Of a DNA stretch of 64,000 nucleotides, positions 40,607-53,345 are shown in pieces. Source of the stretch: Cucumis sativus (lineage: Eukaryota; Streptophyta; Magnoliopsida; Cucurbitales; Cucurbitaceae); the NCBI RefSeq assembly GCF_000004075.3, contig NC_026657.2:31900408-31964407 (forward strand), read 5' to 3'. The notes below the pieces were generated by a model, which saw only the letters and a program-made list of their open reading frames with translations, searched no databases and was not told where the DNA came from. Made by a program: the position numbers and the translations under genes. Within the stretch, counting starts at the first letter, position 1. Every line of letters starts with the position of its first letter.

Positions 40607-41615
40607 ACTTGTAATATTATTTTGCGTGGAGTAACAATTGGGTGCAATTTGGTATGCACATCTTTTACAAAAAGAATGGTTGCAATTCAAGTTGCATCAT
40701 TGTATTGTTTGTTACGTGTTTTGTTGGGTTCTTTTGCTTTGTTAATCTTTAAGACCGTTCTTATCATCTTTTATAATATATTTCTGTAAATTGACGTGAT
40801 AATTTTAGATATTCCTGAATTTTTTTTATTACATTTAATATTCGTAAAACAATAAATTAGAATTTGTTATTGTAATTGGACCAATGTGAGATTTTAGTAG
40901 ATTATAATGAATATGCACCAAAACAGTTTTATTTCCTTTAACAAGGTTCAATAAACAATAGCTTTAATAGAATGTCATGCATGCATGGCTCTACATTTTC
41001 ATTATATATACAAAATTAGCCTTCAATCACTATGGTTCAATTACTTTTTGTTTTCATACAATATATATAACATTGGAATATAATTGAAAAAAGTTCAATG
41101 CTTAATTAACTAGACTACGTGTAAATTAAATCTCGTATATTTATTTAATTCAATATTTTAAAAGGTCAAATGAGAAGTTAATCATATAAGAAATTTATAT
41201 CTAATAGTGAGTACATCCTAATTCAAACTACACTCAAATTAAAAAAAAAAAAAACAACATAATCTTATATTATATAATGAAAAATATATAATCTCATATT
41301 ATATAATGAGTCACATAATAAGACTTATAAGATATGAGTGTCATCTTGTATATAGAGAAACAAATCAGCACTTTATGAGTATTGAGTAAGTTATATGTAC
41401 GATGGAACAGGAAAGAAGATTGTCCCATACTCGGGACCCTGACCACCTATTGGAATTCAACGCCACATCCTATTGTTGTTCAAGCAAAAGGGACCTATTG
41501 GTATGATTGATCAGCAAATAAGTCGTGCCAATTTCAACACTCGCCTCTTTGCAAAGCATTTCAATCTAGACTTGCGAGTTGCTACCTATTTCAACTCTCA
41601 AAAGTAAAAAATGAC
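40607..41615 (+). pseudogene. Partial, broken duplicate of the MFT gene (intron 2 to exon 4)
   Basis: This stretch is colinear with 44538-45490 of the intact MFT gene downstream, including intron sequence, so it is a DNA-level duplicate. Exons 1 and 2 are missing. The exon 3 remnant (40796-40817) stops after the IPG part and has lost the rest and its donor. The exon 4 remnant (41411-41611) keeps FKQKGPIGMID and SRANFNTRLFAKHFNLDL. It has a TGA at 41440-41442 where the intact gene has CGA, a one-codon loss after LDL, a proline changed to Arg, and a 12-base loss near the end that brings an early stop. Its intron also has an extra local duplication of the ATTATATAATGA type. It cannot encode a PEBP protein. 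Confidence 0.9.
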
Positions 41616-43690
41616 GCACAAATATTTATTTGTCAAATAATTGTATGAGCTTGCAAATGATATAAAAGTTGAAAATCAAGCTCCTCCACTTGAGTTAAGT
41701 AATGACCGTTGTGATTTGAAGTTTTTTATTCCTATTGAAACAGGTACATTGGAGATTGCCATGTACATTGCATTTGAACCCAAGAATAATCAAGGTAAAA
41801 ATAAGAAGTTTGAATGTGTTATAATTCAATATATGAAAGCAGTCGAGTTAATAATATAAATGCTCTAATTAATTACAATGAATGAATTAGACAAATCAAT
41901 ATAACATTGACCGTCAGGTGTATAATGTAACTTATATATTTCAGGCATATTTGATAATATTTAATAAGTTATATAGTTCACCGAAACAATAAATATCGAC
42001 TATACAAAACTAAAATATCGACTATACAAATCAATATAAGATTGCTCTCCAAGATTCACACAACCCCCAAACTTAGATGTATACTCACAAGTTGGATGGC
42101 TCACATCCTACGCTACTTTTTTTTCACAATAAATAATATAATGGTGCATATGTGGTAACAAAGTTTTATTATCACCGTCAACAAACTTTGGAAACTCGTT
42201 TGTATCTATGTATATATATACTCACTTACTAAACATAAAACTTTCCATGTGAGATACAACCACATCCTTTCTTCCAACACACCTCTTTCTTTTGCTATAC
42301 GGGTATTAAGTCCAATTCAATACAACGCGTGGTGATTAAAATTGCAACTTCTAGTATGTTAGAAATACCAAATAATTGAATAAAAATCATTACAAAATTA
42401 GACTAAAACATGAATTTAACGGGAGTTTTTTTAAGGAATTATGAGAGGGTAATAGAAAAATAGCATGTACTCTAAATTAAATCAAAGATCGATTAAATCT
42501 AGATTAACTCTTTTCTTTTTTAATCTTTAATTTTTAAAATTACCATTTAGATATCTATATTTCATCGTTGGTTTAAATGAACAAATCAAATTTTGCAAAA
42601 TAAACCACCTTTAAAAAAATATATTTTTTATATTTTAAAATGTGGCTAAAAATTCAACCATTATACTAAAAATAATATGCAAATTGTTGTAAAAAAGGAA
42701 GATACAAAATAAACCTAATTTTAAAAAATGAAATTGTTATTGTCGAACCAAATATATTATTTGAAAAATGCTTAAATTTGATTTTTGTGATTAAACCATA
42801 ATTATAGCTTTTAAACCACAAGGTTAACTTTTGGTTTGGATGGATGAAATAAAAAAATGGGGAAGAAAATGAACAAAAGAAAGAAAGAAAGAAAAAGGAA
42901 AGAAGAAAGAAGAATCTTTGGAAATGAGAGACGAACCAATATATTGTGGCAATGTGTTGGGGGTAAGCGTGCATGAGAAGCCAGAATCGGCGCGGCACCA
43001 GCGAGAGTTACTGCGAGTCAAACAAAAATAACAACAACAAAACAACCATTTTTTGTCTTTCCTTTAACAATCTCTGCACCTTCTATATAACCCAACAAAT
43101 TAAAACCCCCCATCATTTCCTCATTTTAATTCTCATTTCTTTATATCAAAATTCAAATCACATACCAAAAGTTTGAATAAACCATCACACAACAAATGTT
43201 ATACATTACCTTATTTCGTTCAAAGTCCAAAGAATTTGACTATCCGATTGAGATAAAATTCTCTTCGATCATAGATTTATTTTCCGATTCATTGTCTTAA
43301 TTTTCTTCTCTCTTTCGTGGCTAGCTCATTCCGACCATGTATACACCATAGATTTCTTTAAAGAAAAAGGTTTGCAAAGTAGTTCAAAATGTATGCTACT
43401 ACAGTTTTTTCAAGAACAATTATGGAGGTTGCAACTATATCCTTATATCTCACTAAATTGTCAAATCACAACTACTTATTATAAATATGAAATTAAAATA
43501 AAATGATTGAAAATAAAATATCTTTTAAGGTAAAGTTAAAAACAAAATGGTATTTTTAATCCATTTATTTATGTATTTGTATTTGCGTGTGAGATGAAGG
43601 TGAAATGTATATGTGCATAAATGTATAATGTATGTGACTGTATGGAGAAGAAAAAGAAAGACAGTCACAGTAGGGCACTCTCGTTGAAAT
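41616..43690. other. Spacer between the MFT pseudogene and the intact gene
   Basis: A 72-codon frame at 41641-41859 (+) contains PPLELSNDRCDLKFFI, which faintly recalls the N-terminal domain of MULE transposases. It has no partner domain, so I do not call a gene. The rest is AT-rich. 42860-43060 is purine-rich on the plus strand. No other gene is seen. Confidence 0.4.
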
Positions 43691-43769
43691 TTATTCTGTA
43701 ACTGACGAAGTAGATGGTTGGCACATGGCAAAAGAAAACAAAAGGATGGTGGTTCAAGCTCTAGGCCAG

Positions 43770-44011
43770 CCCCACACGTGTACAATTCTGCTTGTGTGTA
43801 CTTTACGTGAGCCTGTGCATGTCTCATGCCCCTTCACAAAATTTCATCACCCTTTTTCATTGCCATAGCTCATTTCTACATCTATATATAAACCCCACTC
43901 TCAAACTTCACTTAAACTCACCCATCCAAGCACAGAATACAAGTAACAATAACCCCTTTTTTAACTTTTTAACTTTTCTATTTCTATTCTCTCTCGATTT
44001 TCTCTCTTTCC
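43770..44011 (+). promoter_or_regulatory. MFT promoter with G-box, ACGT element, RY-like motif and TATA box
   Basis: A G-box CACGTG lies at 43775-43780 (context CACACGTGTAC). TTACGTGAG is at 43803-43811, and TGCATG (reverse of the RY core CATGCA) is at 43816-43821. A TATA box, TATATATAAA, is at 43883-43892, about 120 bases before the ATG. A CT-rich leader follows. In Arabidopsis, MFT is bound by ABI3 and ABI5 in seeds through RY and G-box/ABRE sites, so this arrangement agrees with seed and ABA control. The sites are read by eye and were not tested. Confidence 0.6.
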
Positions 44012-45507
44012 ATGGCTGCCTCTGTTGATCCTTTGGTGGTGGGGCGGGTGATCGGCGACGTTGTCGACATGTTCGTCCCGACTGCTACCATGTCGGTCTA
44101 CTTCAACTCCAAGCATGTCACTAATGGCTGTGACATTAAGCCTTCTCTTGCAGTTAACCCTCCTAGACTTGTTATTTCTGGACATCCTTGCGATCTTTAC
44201 ACTCTGGTAATTTTCACTCGCTTTTTATTTTCATTGTTTATGATTATGCATGTATGAAGAAATTATTGGAAGAGACTGCATGCCCGACGGTTTTACACCA
44301 TTGGATGACATGGAGATTTGGCTGCTGTCTAAGATCATGGCAGCTTCAATGAATTAATAATTTCTCTTGCATGCGTGAGTTTTAATTAATATATCGTGTT
44401 TGGATTCTTAACGAATTAAGGTCAATTTTGATTCTTTTGTGACTCTCTAGGTGATGACGGACCCGGATGCACCGAGTCCCAGTGAACCCCATATGAGAGA
44501 ATGGGTGCATTGGTTAGATTTTCTTACATGGACCATCCTTGTTTATATATTATTTTGTATGGAGTAACAAATGGGTGCAATTTGGTATGCACATCTTTTA
44601 CGAAATGAATGGTTGTAATTCAAGTTGCACCCTTGTATTGTTTGTTACGTTTGTTTTGCTTATTTGTAAGATCATCATTTATAATATATTCGTGAATATT
44701 GACAGGATAATTGTAGATATTCCTGGAGGTGCAAATTTGACCCAAGGTAATTTTATGTGTTTTTTGTTACATATAATGTTAAAAGAATAAATTAGAATTT
44801 GTTATTGTAATCGGACGGATTTGAGTAGATTATAATGAATATGCACCAAAACAGTTTTATTTCCTTTAATAAGGTTCAATCAACAGTACCTTCACTAGAA
44901 TGACATGCATGTGTGACTCTACATTTTTATTATATATACAAAATTAGCCTTCAATCATCACTATGGTTCAATTACTTTTTGTTTTCCTACGATATATATA
45001 TAAGATTGAAAAGATAATTGAAAAAGTTAAATGGTCTAATTTACATCTAAATTAAATCTCATATACTTTATTTAATTCAATATTTTAAAAAATCACACGA
45101 GAAGTTAATCATATAAAAAGTTTTTATCGGATACTGAATACGTAATTCAAACTACACCTAATTTTTTAAAAAAAAAACAACATAATCTCATCTTATAAGA
45201 TACGAGTCATCTTGTATAGAGAAACAAAACAGTACTTTATAAATATTGAGTAGGTTATATATACAATGGAACAGGAAAGGAGATTGTGCCGTACTCAGGA
45301 CCTCGACCACCTATTGGAATTCATCGCTACATCCTATTATTGTTCAAGCAAAAGGGACCTATTGGTATGATTGATCAACCAGCAAGCCGTGCCAATTTCA
45401 ACACTCGCCTCTTTGCAAGGCATTTCAATCTAGACTTGCCAGTTGCTGCTACCTATTTCAACTCTCAAAAGGAGCCTGCTACCAAAAAATACGCTCTTGC
45501 AGCATGA
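44012..45507 (+). CDS. MFT: MOTHER OF FT AND TFL1 (PEBP family)
   Basis: There are four exons: 44012-44206, 44451-44512, 44706-44746 and 45275-45507. They encode 176 residues with the four-exon layout of all FT/TFL1 genes. The PEBP ligand-pocket motifs DPDAPSPSEP and GIHRY are intact. Features that place it in the MFT branch are the start MAASVDPLVVGRVIGDVVDM, Trp in REWVHW where FT has Tyr and TFL1 has His, and the Pro at the C-terminal third in KGPIG. MFT is the oldest plant PEBP branch and acts in seeds, tuning ABA response, dormancy and germination. The C-terminal tail PATKKYALAA is slightly longer than usual. A partial dead copy of its 3' half lies 2.4 kb upstream in the same direction. 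Confidence 0.97.
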
Positions 45508-46389
45508 AATATATAATAAATATGCAAAGACCCACCACCAACTTATATAATCTCATATATATATATAATAATAATGTTAGTCTTATAAATTAAAGAATAA
45601 GAAATTAGCTTGGAAGAGATCAGGAAAATTGGTATATAGTATTGCCAATATATGGAAGAGCCTTACGACGATCTTAAATACATATCCCTCTCTTCTCTTC
45701 GGTTTGTGTTTTTAATTAGTTTGCTGTGTTGGTGGTAATAATAATGTGTGTATTTTATGTTTTCTAATGATAAAAATGAATGTAAAAGTAAATATATATG
45801 TTTTCATACATATATATATATTATATATATATATATATAAACTTGGGGAAATAAAAAATCCCTATAATTCCATGTTTATGTTTTATAAAATTTTGTTCAT
45901 GGGATTTTTAACATATGGTGGAAAATGTGACTAGTGTCACATGGGGTTTGTATATACTAAAGTTTATGAATATATGTTAAGATTAAGATTTTTACAATCT
46001 TAATAAAATTAATGAATTATTTTTAATCACTATATATTTTTGGGCTAAGGTATTTACTAAACATCTTTATGTTATGTGATGTATCAACTAAAGAAGGCAT
46101 CATCATAAAGAAATTTTACAATGTGGCACTCAACTTTACCTATATTTTGCGTATGAAATTGAAGTGCAAACTAAAAAGCTTCAAACCTTTTTTAGCCTTG
46201 AAAAAAATCCTATTTTGTACTTAAATGAAAAAAATAAAGTACGGACACATGTTCGTAATTCGTTGGTTGAGAAGAAAACTCTTCGGTACGGAAGAAATTC
46301 TTCGGATCTCTCCCATCCGACTCTGAAACCGCCTTCTTCACAATTTCCAGCTCTCAAACTGCTCTTGAAGCTCAAACCATCCGTCTCCA
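45508..46389. other. Intergenic: MFT 3' flank and fibrillin promoter
   Basis: AT-rich, with an (AT)n run at 45808-45838. From about 46240 the sequence becomes balanced and likely holds the fibrillin leader. An ATG at 46164 opens another frame that overlaps the start of the fibrillin CDS; it probably lies before the transcription start. Confidence 0.5.
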
Positions 46390-49300
46390 ATGGCGTCTCC
46401 ACACGCTTCTATCTCTTCACTTTCTTCAATTCGCTCCCCTCGTTCACCGCCGCTTTCTTCCAACGCCGTACCTTCCTTTCTTCTCCACTCCAGATTCCCG
46501 TCCGGTGGCCGTTGCCGGAGACTTCTCTGCAGACGGCTCTGTAGGGCTATGGTTCAGCAGGCCGCTCAAGGAGCTCCAGCAATTTACGCTAAGGAGATGG
46601 AGAGACTCTCTGCTAAAGAATCGCTGCTTTTGGCTGTGAGTATCAATGTTTGATTTGAGTTTCTTAATTGTTTTATTGTATTGTTGATTTGTTCCACTTC
46701 AACGACCGTCGTGTTAGTAGAGCATAGCATGACCGGGAATTATGTTTGTGTGTCAGTGATTTTAGTATTCTGATGTTGGTGTTCCTTTATTCCGTTAAGT
46801 ATACATTTCGTTGTTGAACATTGACAACGTGGTTGATTTTATGGCGTCTTTTTTGTCGTTGAGACGCTGCCTTGTGTCAATTTGGAACTTACGTAGTATA
46901 GTATGTAAGTAAAATTGTTTGACGATTTAATCATACAAATGGCTCCGAAATCTATTTGTGGTGGCTTGCCTCCAAGAGTTTTTAATATCGGGTCAAGATA
47001 AAAAAGAGAGAAACACTTGTAACCTAGATTTTGCAAGAAAAGGAAATACGAGGCTGAGCCAATAAATTCAAGGGATATGCATTTCAATGAGAATATGGAT
47101 AATCCTACATACACTAAGACCAGCCATTATTAAGAATCGTTTATTTCATATAGGGATATGGATATGCACTCCGAGAGAAGAGGTAGAAGATGATCCCCCA
47201 AGTCCCAGTACACTCACTTTATGGACAACGAAATTTACTTTTACATTTATTGCTCTCTATTATATACATATGCATGTTGAGTATTATTTTTTTAATCTTC
47301 AACTGGCTAAGAATTGTTTCTAACAGAAAATAGTTAGTCATTTTAACTAACGGGAACTAAAAGAGCGAAGTGTAACATTTCTGAACGAGATTGCTTGAAG
47401 AAATGCATCATCTCCTTGCAAATTTCATTATTCTTCAGTTATTTCTCATGGAGGTTTAAATTTGTTCAATAGAATGTGCATCCACACGCTTCTCTGTAAT
47501 TTGAGATATTTTAATGTATAGATTGAAGAAGAAGAAGTTGAGTGAATTGAGAGATAATTCCGATCTCTTAATCACCTTTAACACTATTAGGAATGAAGAT
47601 AGTATTTGTCTTAGTTGCCAACTGCTGCTCTTTTTGTAACCACCTTTTAGTGTCGGGGGTTTTCCCTTATTTCTTTTTATCAATGAAAAGTTTGTTTCTT
47701 GTAAGAAAAAAAGGAACCAAGATAGTATGGGATGTCTTTGTCCCACTGACCAATGTGGTAGTTAAATGGCTTGGTCCTCGTACACCAAACAATTGGCTTT
47801 TGAAGTGTGGTGTTTTTCTTTCACTCTTAGTTGAAATTCATTTTAATTTTACCGCGTACGGAATTTATGCTTGTTGCTCTGATTCAGCACATGTCCTCCC
47901 CTTCGCATTTGTTGACCTTTTTTCCTTTGCTTGGAGAATTTTGCTGTATTATGGAGAGGAGAATTTCGTATTTGGAATCCTTGTCCATCAAATTTTTTTT
48001 TTCAATTATCTTGTACGTCTCATTTACAACCCCCCCTTGTGCTTCTCTTTCAGTATTCCTTTTATCATTTTATTTTTCCTCTATGAAAGTATGGAAAAAA
48101 AATGAAAAAAGAGTCATATCGATCGTGACTTGTGAATTTATGGTTGCTCTTTGCTATCGGTGATATGTATCTTTGCATTCATGTTTGTACGTATAAAGTC
48201 ATAAGTTATTGCTTGTGTAGTTGTGTATGTCATTTTCACAATATTAAGTTTTTGTTCCTAATGTAGATCAATTGTTTCAGTTCAAAGATTCTGGAGGATT
48301 TGAGGCTTTAGTTACTGGAAAAACAACGGATATGCAGAGAATTGATGTGAATGAGAGGATAACTGGTCTCGAGCGTCTAAATCCAACTCCTCGACCAACG
48401 ACGTAGGTTTCTTTTAGATTTCTTCTCTCTCTTTTTCAATTAGTTTCTATGGCAATGGGTGTTCTTACTTGTCTGTTTCAGCTGCTCAGGTCCCCTTTTC
48501 TAGAAGGTAGATGGAACTTTGAATGGTTTGGATCTGGAAGCCCAGGACTTGCTGCTACGATATTATTTCAGTAAGTCTACGTTTCTGTAATAATGTACTT
48601 GTTTTTCCCCATAACTGCATTGTCAGGTAAAACTGTTGCTGGAATTTCACGTGCCATGATAGCTGATAATCTTTATTCTTGTAGGAGATTTCCATCAACT
48701 CTGGCTACTTTGTCAAAACTGGATGCATTTATCAAAGATGGAACTGCTAGGATCACTGCTAATGTTAAGCTATTAAATTCGGTAATCCGTTCTGCCTCTA
48801 ACTATATTTTAAATTATTAGCTTTCTATTCACTGGCATGAATCATTACATGAGCCATTTTGTTTATCAAGAAAAGTAGAAATTCTTTCTGGCCATTTAGT
48901 TTCTTAGCCTCGTATATGTTATCAGATGCTGTGTTGGGAGAAATTACGTAAATGCTTTTTCTGTTGAAACAATATGGTTTGCTCTACGAACTATATAAGA
49001 TAGATGTGGTACATTCCTCGTCTTGTAATGTAGTAATCTCCAGCAAGAGTTAGGATGAAATAAGCTTTTAAAGTCATATTGGAGACTTGGAGTTATTGAA
49101 TTTGGTTGATTCGTGGTGATATGCTTGAAGTGGAAACATAGTCAATCAATTGTGTTCTATGATTGTTGAAATATTAAATTCTGCCAAGATTTATTGTTTT
49201 GAATGCTGTGAAACTTTAGCACATGCATTTGCAACCTAGGTTGGTAAACTCATGATATATGTATATATTTGTGTGTTAGCATGTACAGTGGTACAAATAA

Positions 49301-52300
49301 AATTGTGTCAAATAAAAAGAATAGAAAAGACGAGACATTCTCCCAAACATAATATTATTTCAAATGATTAACTGTAACCTCTGGAGTTTACAGAAAATTA
49401 CTTCAACTGACAATAATAATTTATTTAGAACAACCACTGAAAGGTATTGTGTAGAAATAAGAAAAATAACCCCATATTGAATTTGGAGAAGACACCAAAT
49501 TTCACAGATCCTTAAGATACGAATCCGTCTCGCTGAAGGTTCCATTGCCTCTATTAGGTAACTAATTCTGAAGAATACTTGTGGAGCTTTTGAGCCCCCA
49601 AAATTCTAGATTTCTTTCTAAATGAGTGCCCATAGGAAATCCGAAAGTTTTTAGGGAACCACTTTTGGTTTAGAGAGTGATTTTGTTCAGCAAGTACAAC
49701 CAAAGCCCCTTGGTAGAAGAGATAGGACTAAGGGATTATAATCCTTCACATTCTTCTTGTACAAAGAGCACCGATTACGGAAACATGAACATAAGAGTTT
49801 CATTTTTTAATTCATCACAGGCGTCATGACGTTTGAGAGGAACCATTATATTTTGGAAAGAATTTGATGAGAAAAAACCAATATTTTCTGCATGTGTGTC
49901 TTACAAAAGGTGCTCTTGTTTGTGGCCTTTCTTCTCTTCTGGTTAATACTATGAATACTAAATGTCTTTCTATCAATCGAGAGAGGTACAAAATAGTACA
50001 ATGCAAAAGACTTCACTGGGGTTCTGTTAGGTATCTAACTTTCCTTACACAATTCAACAAACAGGGGACAATGACTCCCTGTACAACATATTTACTGGAG
50101 AAAGTTCCCAAATGCAAGTCCACGATGATAGTACGAAGTAAATGCCAAACACAACTAAGGACATAGATAAAAGGAAAATAAAGAACCCCACGGCCATTCG
50201 GGAGAGCCGTTTCTCCCCTTCAGCGATTTTACTCACTCCCAAAAACATTCCCTCCTTTCCTCTGACCTGCAAAACCCTACATAACACCCCTCACAGAGTT
50301 GGTCCCCCTTGCGTACGTACAGTTGCAGCTGCAACTCTAACCAATTGTCTCTTGCTGATTTACCTTCTTACTCTCCTTGAATACACATTCTAAATTGGAG
50401 GTCACATAATAAACTTGGGTGGAACTTGAATGTGTTTAGAAATATGCATGAACTAGGAGAGCTTGAATCTCTTTGGTAGTATGCCCAAATGGGGATTTTC
50501 TAGAAAATAAGCATAAATTTGAGGTTCCAGCAGCTTTTCTACATTCAATGACTAAAACAGAGGTTGAAGATAGCATTTGTGTTCTTGTGGTTAACCTCTC
50601 CTCTCTCTCGACCGGCCTCGATGGAGTGGAAGTGGAACTACACCAACCGCTACCTTGGTGTTGATCGGAGATATATTTCTCCATTGAAAAGGTCAAATTG
50701 GAAGTAAGAGCAGATGCAGCCAAGCAGGCTTGTGGACGTGACAGCTTATATTCCTTCACCCTTCAATGGAGTTCCATAGTCTGGCTTATGGATTGTTTTA
50801 AAAGTTGCAACTACCCGTATTAGTTTTTTTGCCACCGAATTCTGTTTTGTTTTTGGAGATTAATGGCCTACGAATTGAGGTTTTACTGGTAACTGCAGAT
50901 TGAAAGTAAAGTTATTTTGTCCACCAAGTTATCAGTGGAAGGACCCTTAAGACTGAAAGAGGAATATATTGAAGGGATAATTGAAACACCTTCTGTTAGT
51001 GAACAAGCAGTACCAGAACAGCTAAAAAGCGCATTTGGTCAGGTAGTCAACACAGTGCAGCAACTTCCAGTTCCTATCAAAGATGTCATTGCCGGAGGGC
51101 TAAGAGTTCCTCTAGGTACTGTACCTTTTCTCATTTTTTAATTTTTTTTAAAATTATTACTATTATTATTTTTTAAGTTTTTAATTTTTATCAATTTATT
51201 TAAATTAAAAAATTTGAAATCTATTATAGTTACTCTTTTTTCCAACCGTGATTGAACTTGTGGCTAGATGAACATTTGAGGAATTCTGCTTGCATTCACG
51301 GTTCACCATTAAACCTATATTGATTTTCCTTTTGTTGATCTTCCTTCTCTAATTGTACCTCAGTTTTTTACCTGCCTGTCGATGCACATCCTGGGGAATA
51401 CAGATCCTATTTCCTTTAAGGGGCCGTCTGTTTTTTGGAATTGTAGATAACTGGAATCTCAGATGTCCGAAATTATAGATATACAGAATTATATCCAACA
51501 TCTTTAAATTACCACGTTTGTTTTGTAGGAATACTTTTGTAGATATTTAGGAATATTTTGATTCCTGTGTTTGTTTATTAGGATTTCTACTCGGGAATGT
51601 CTTAAATTTACATAATGTTCAAGGATAGAAACAAATATTTTTGGTTTGAATAAATATTTTATCAAGCAACTGTATTCATGAAAATGACTATCTGATAAGA
51701 AAAAAGTTAAAAAGATTCATTCATATAAAAGATGAAGTTCATCGTTGAAAAGAAAGGCGAAGGAGATGAGAACCTTCTCAGCATAAGCCCTGGACTTAAG
51801 AGAATGTTCTTTAATCGACATTGATTCTTAAAGTAGAATAGCTATATGATAATCCATGTAAAAGCATTTTGGTTCCGGCCATTGATGTTATAGTTTGATA
51901 CTTAGGACTTTGCTTAATAAGTGTGAAGTGATTTCATGGTATTGGATGCTTGTTATCTGCGTACTACAGTGCCATGGCCATCAATCATGGATCTTTGCTT
52001 AGGGATGGCTCATTTGTCAAATGATGCATTCAAAAGTATTATGTATGTTAAGTTTTATGTTTTGATAGTGTCACGTCTGATCGTGTGTCGTCTCACATTT
52101 TTTGCAAATGCCCCCTTCCAGCTTGTGCTGTATACAGAAGAAATAATCTTAAAAGCAAAACAAATACGAGACCTGTTATTTCTGATTTGTTACAACTTCA
52201 TGTTAAAGCTCTTTACTGTTATGCATGCAGCTGGATCTTATCAGAGGCTCATGATGATTTCTTATCTTGATGAGGAAATTCTAGTAAGTACTTTTCTATT

Positions 52301-53345
52301 TGGATCAGATCTTTCCATCATTTATTTGGTATGCTGGATCTAGAGGAAGAATAGAAGTCTTATTCATGTCAATAAATCAACTTAAAAGTTATGCAAGCTT
52401 TAGAAGGAAAGAAACACCACACATTTGGTTGTCTCAACATAATACTGCAAGAAGCACAAGTCCCCCGAAACAGAAAGGACTAAAAATCATTGCATATGTT
52501 GCAAATTTTAACTGTCCTCCAATCACAAAGAACATCGAGAATGATTCTGAACTTGAATAAGGGTTCCTTCTTTGCAGCCTCTCCGGTATTAAGGCTCTCT
52601 AAGCATGCTGACCAAACGAAGACTTAAAAGTTAAACCTGTCTTGGTCAAGTTTAAAACAACACAACTGAGGATTCAAATTCTTACCCGCATCGGCCAATT
52701 CATGAAATAGAGACCTCACCGTGGGGCAGCGCTTAATCCAACAACCAAAAGTTTATCTGTCTACACCTTTATCTTTAACAGAACAAACTATTTCTTGCAA
52801 CAACTTCAGCTCATTTCCTTTACTTCCTGCTATTTTCTTCTAGTTTTGATACACAAACAGATTACCTCTGTATCCCACATCTCACAGATTGGTTTGACCT
52901 TATCCACCACCACATATTGTAATGCATTGAAACTTGACTTTACCCACTCATCCCAGAATTTGGTCATCATCCCATACCCAACCTTTATTCTATAAAATTT
53001 TAGTACCAAATCTTTTAATTCTACACTTCCTCATCTTTTCCCTCTCACAAATGGTTCCACATTTTCCTTTACATCAATATTGTCAACCAATGCCAAAATG
53101 AGCTTGACATTTCTCCTTCAAGGTCGGTGGTCTTGAATATTGTTCAACCACTGAAATCCAAAATAGACTGTTAAAATATCGAAATATGAAATTGCATTTG
53201 AGATTTAAAAGAATATGAACAATCTGCAAATGGTTTTGGATTGGTACAGATTATTAGAGATGCTTCTGGGGTGCCTGAAGTTCTTACAAGGCTGGATTCT
53301 CCTCCATCTCCCTTGGAGCCAAACACAACAGACTATGAAAGCTAG
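46390..53345 (+). CDS. Plastid-lipid-associated protein / fibrillin (PAP13/FBN7-like), chloroplastic
   Basis: There are seven exons: 46390-46635, 48281-48402, 48490-48570, 48685-48781, 50899-51115, 52231-52283 and 53250-53345. They encode 303 residues with phases closed. Residues 1 to about 50 are rich in Ser, Arg and Pro, as in a transit peptide. The PAP/fibrillin domain shows LEGRWNFEWFGSGSPG (127-142), then FPSTLATLSKLDAFI, a strand region VEGPLRLKEEYIEG, YQRLMMISYLDEEIL and the C-terminal signature IIRDASGVPEVLTRL (273-287). Fibrillins coat plastoglobules and thylakoid margins and shape plastid lipid, carotenoid and quinone stores. Position next to POLD2 supports orthology with Arabidopsis At2g42130. 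Intron 1 (about 1.6 kb) and intron 4 (about 2.1 kb) are long and contain repeat-like material. The exon 6 acceptor at 52231 was chosen for frame. Confidence 0.93.
47590..47715 (+). mobile_element. Possible LINE/SINE 3' tail in fibrillin intron 1
   Basis: The end TTTTATCAATGAAAAGTTTG, then TTTCTTGTAAGAAAAAAA, resembles the 3' end of plant LINE copies (ATCAATGAAA-GTTTC plus A tract). No coding part is recognisable, so the call is weak. Confidence 0.3.

Noticed and set aside
41641-41859. 72-codon frame with faint MULE N-terminal similarity
   Set aside because: It is a single weak motif with no transposase core or terminal repeats, and it directly follows the MFT pseudogene.
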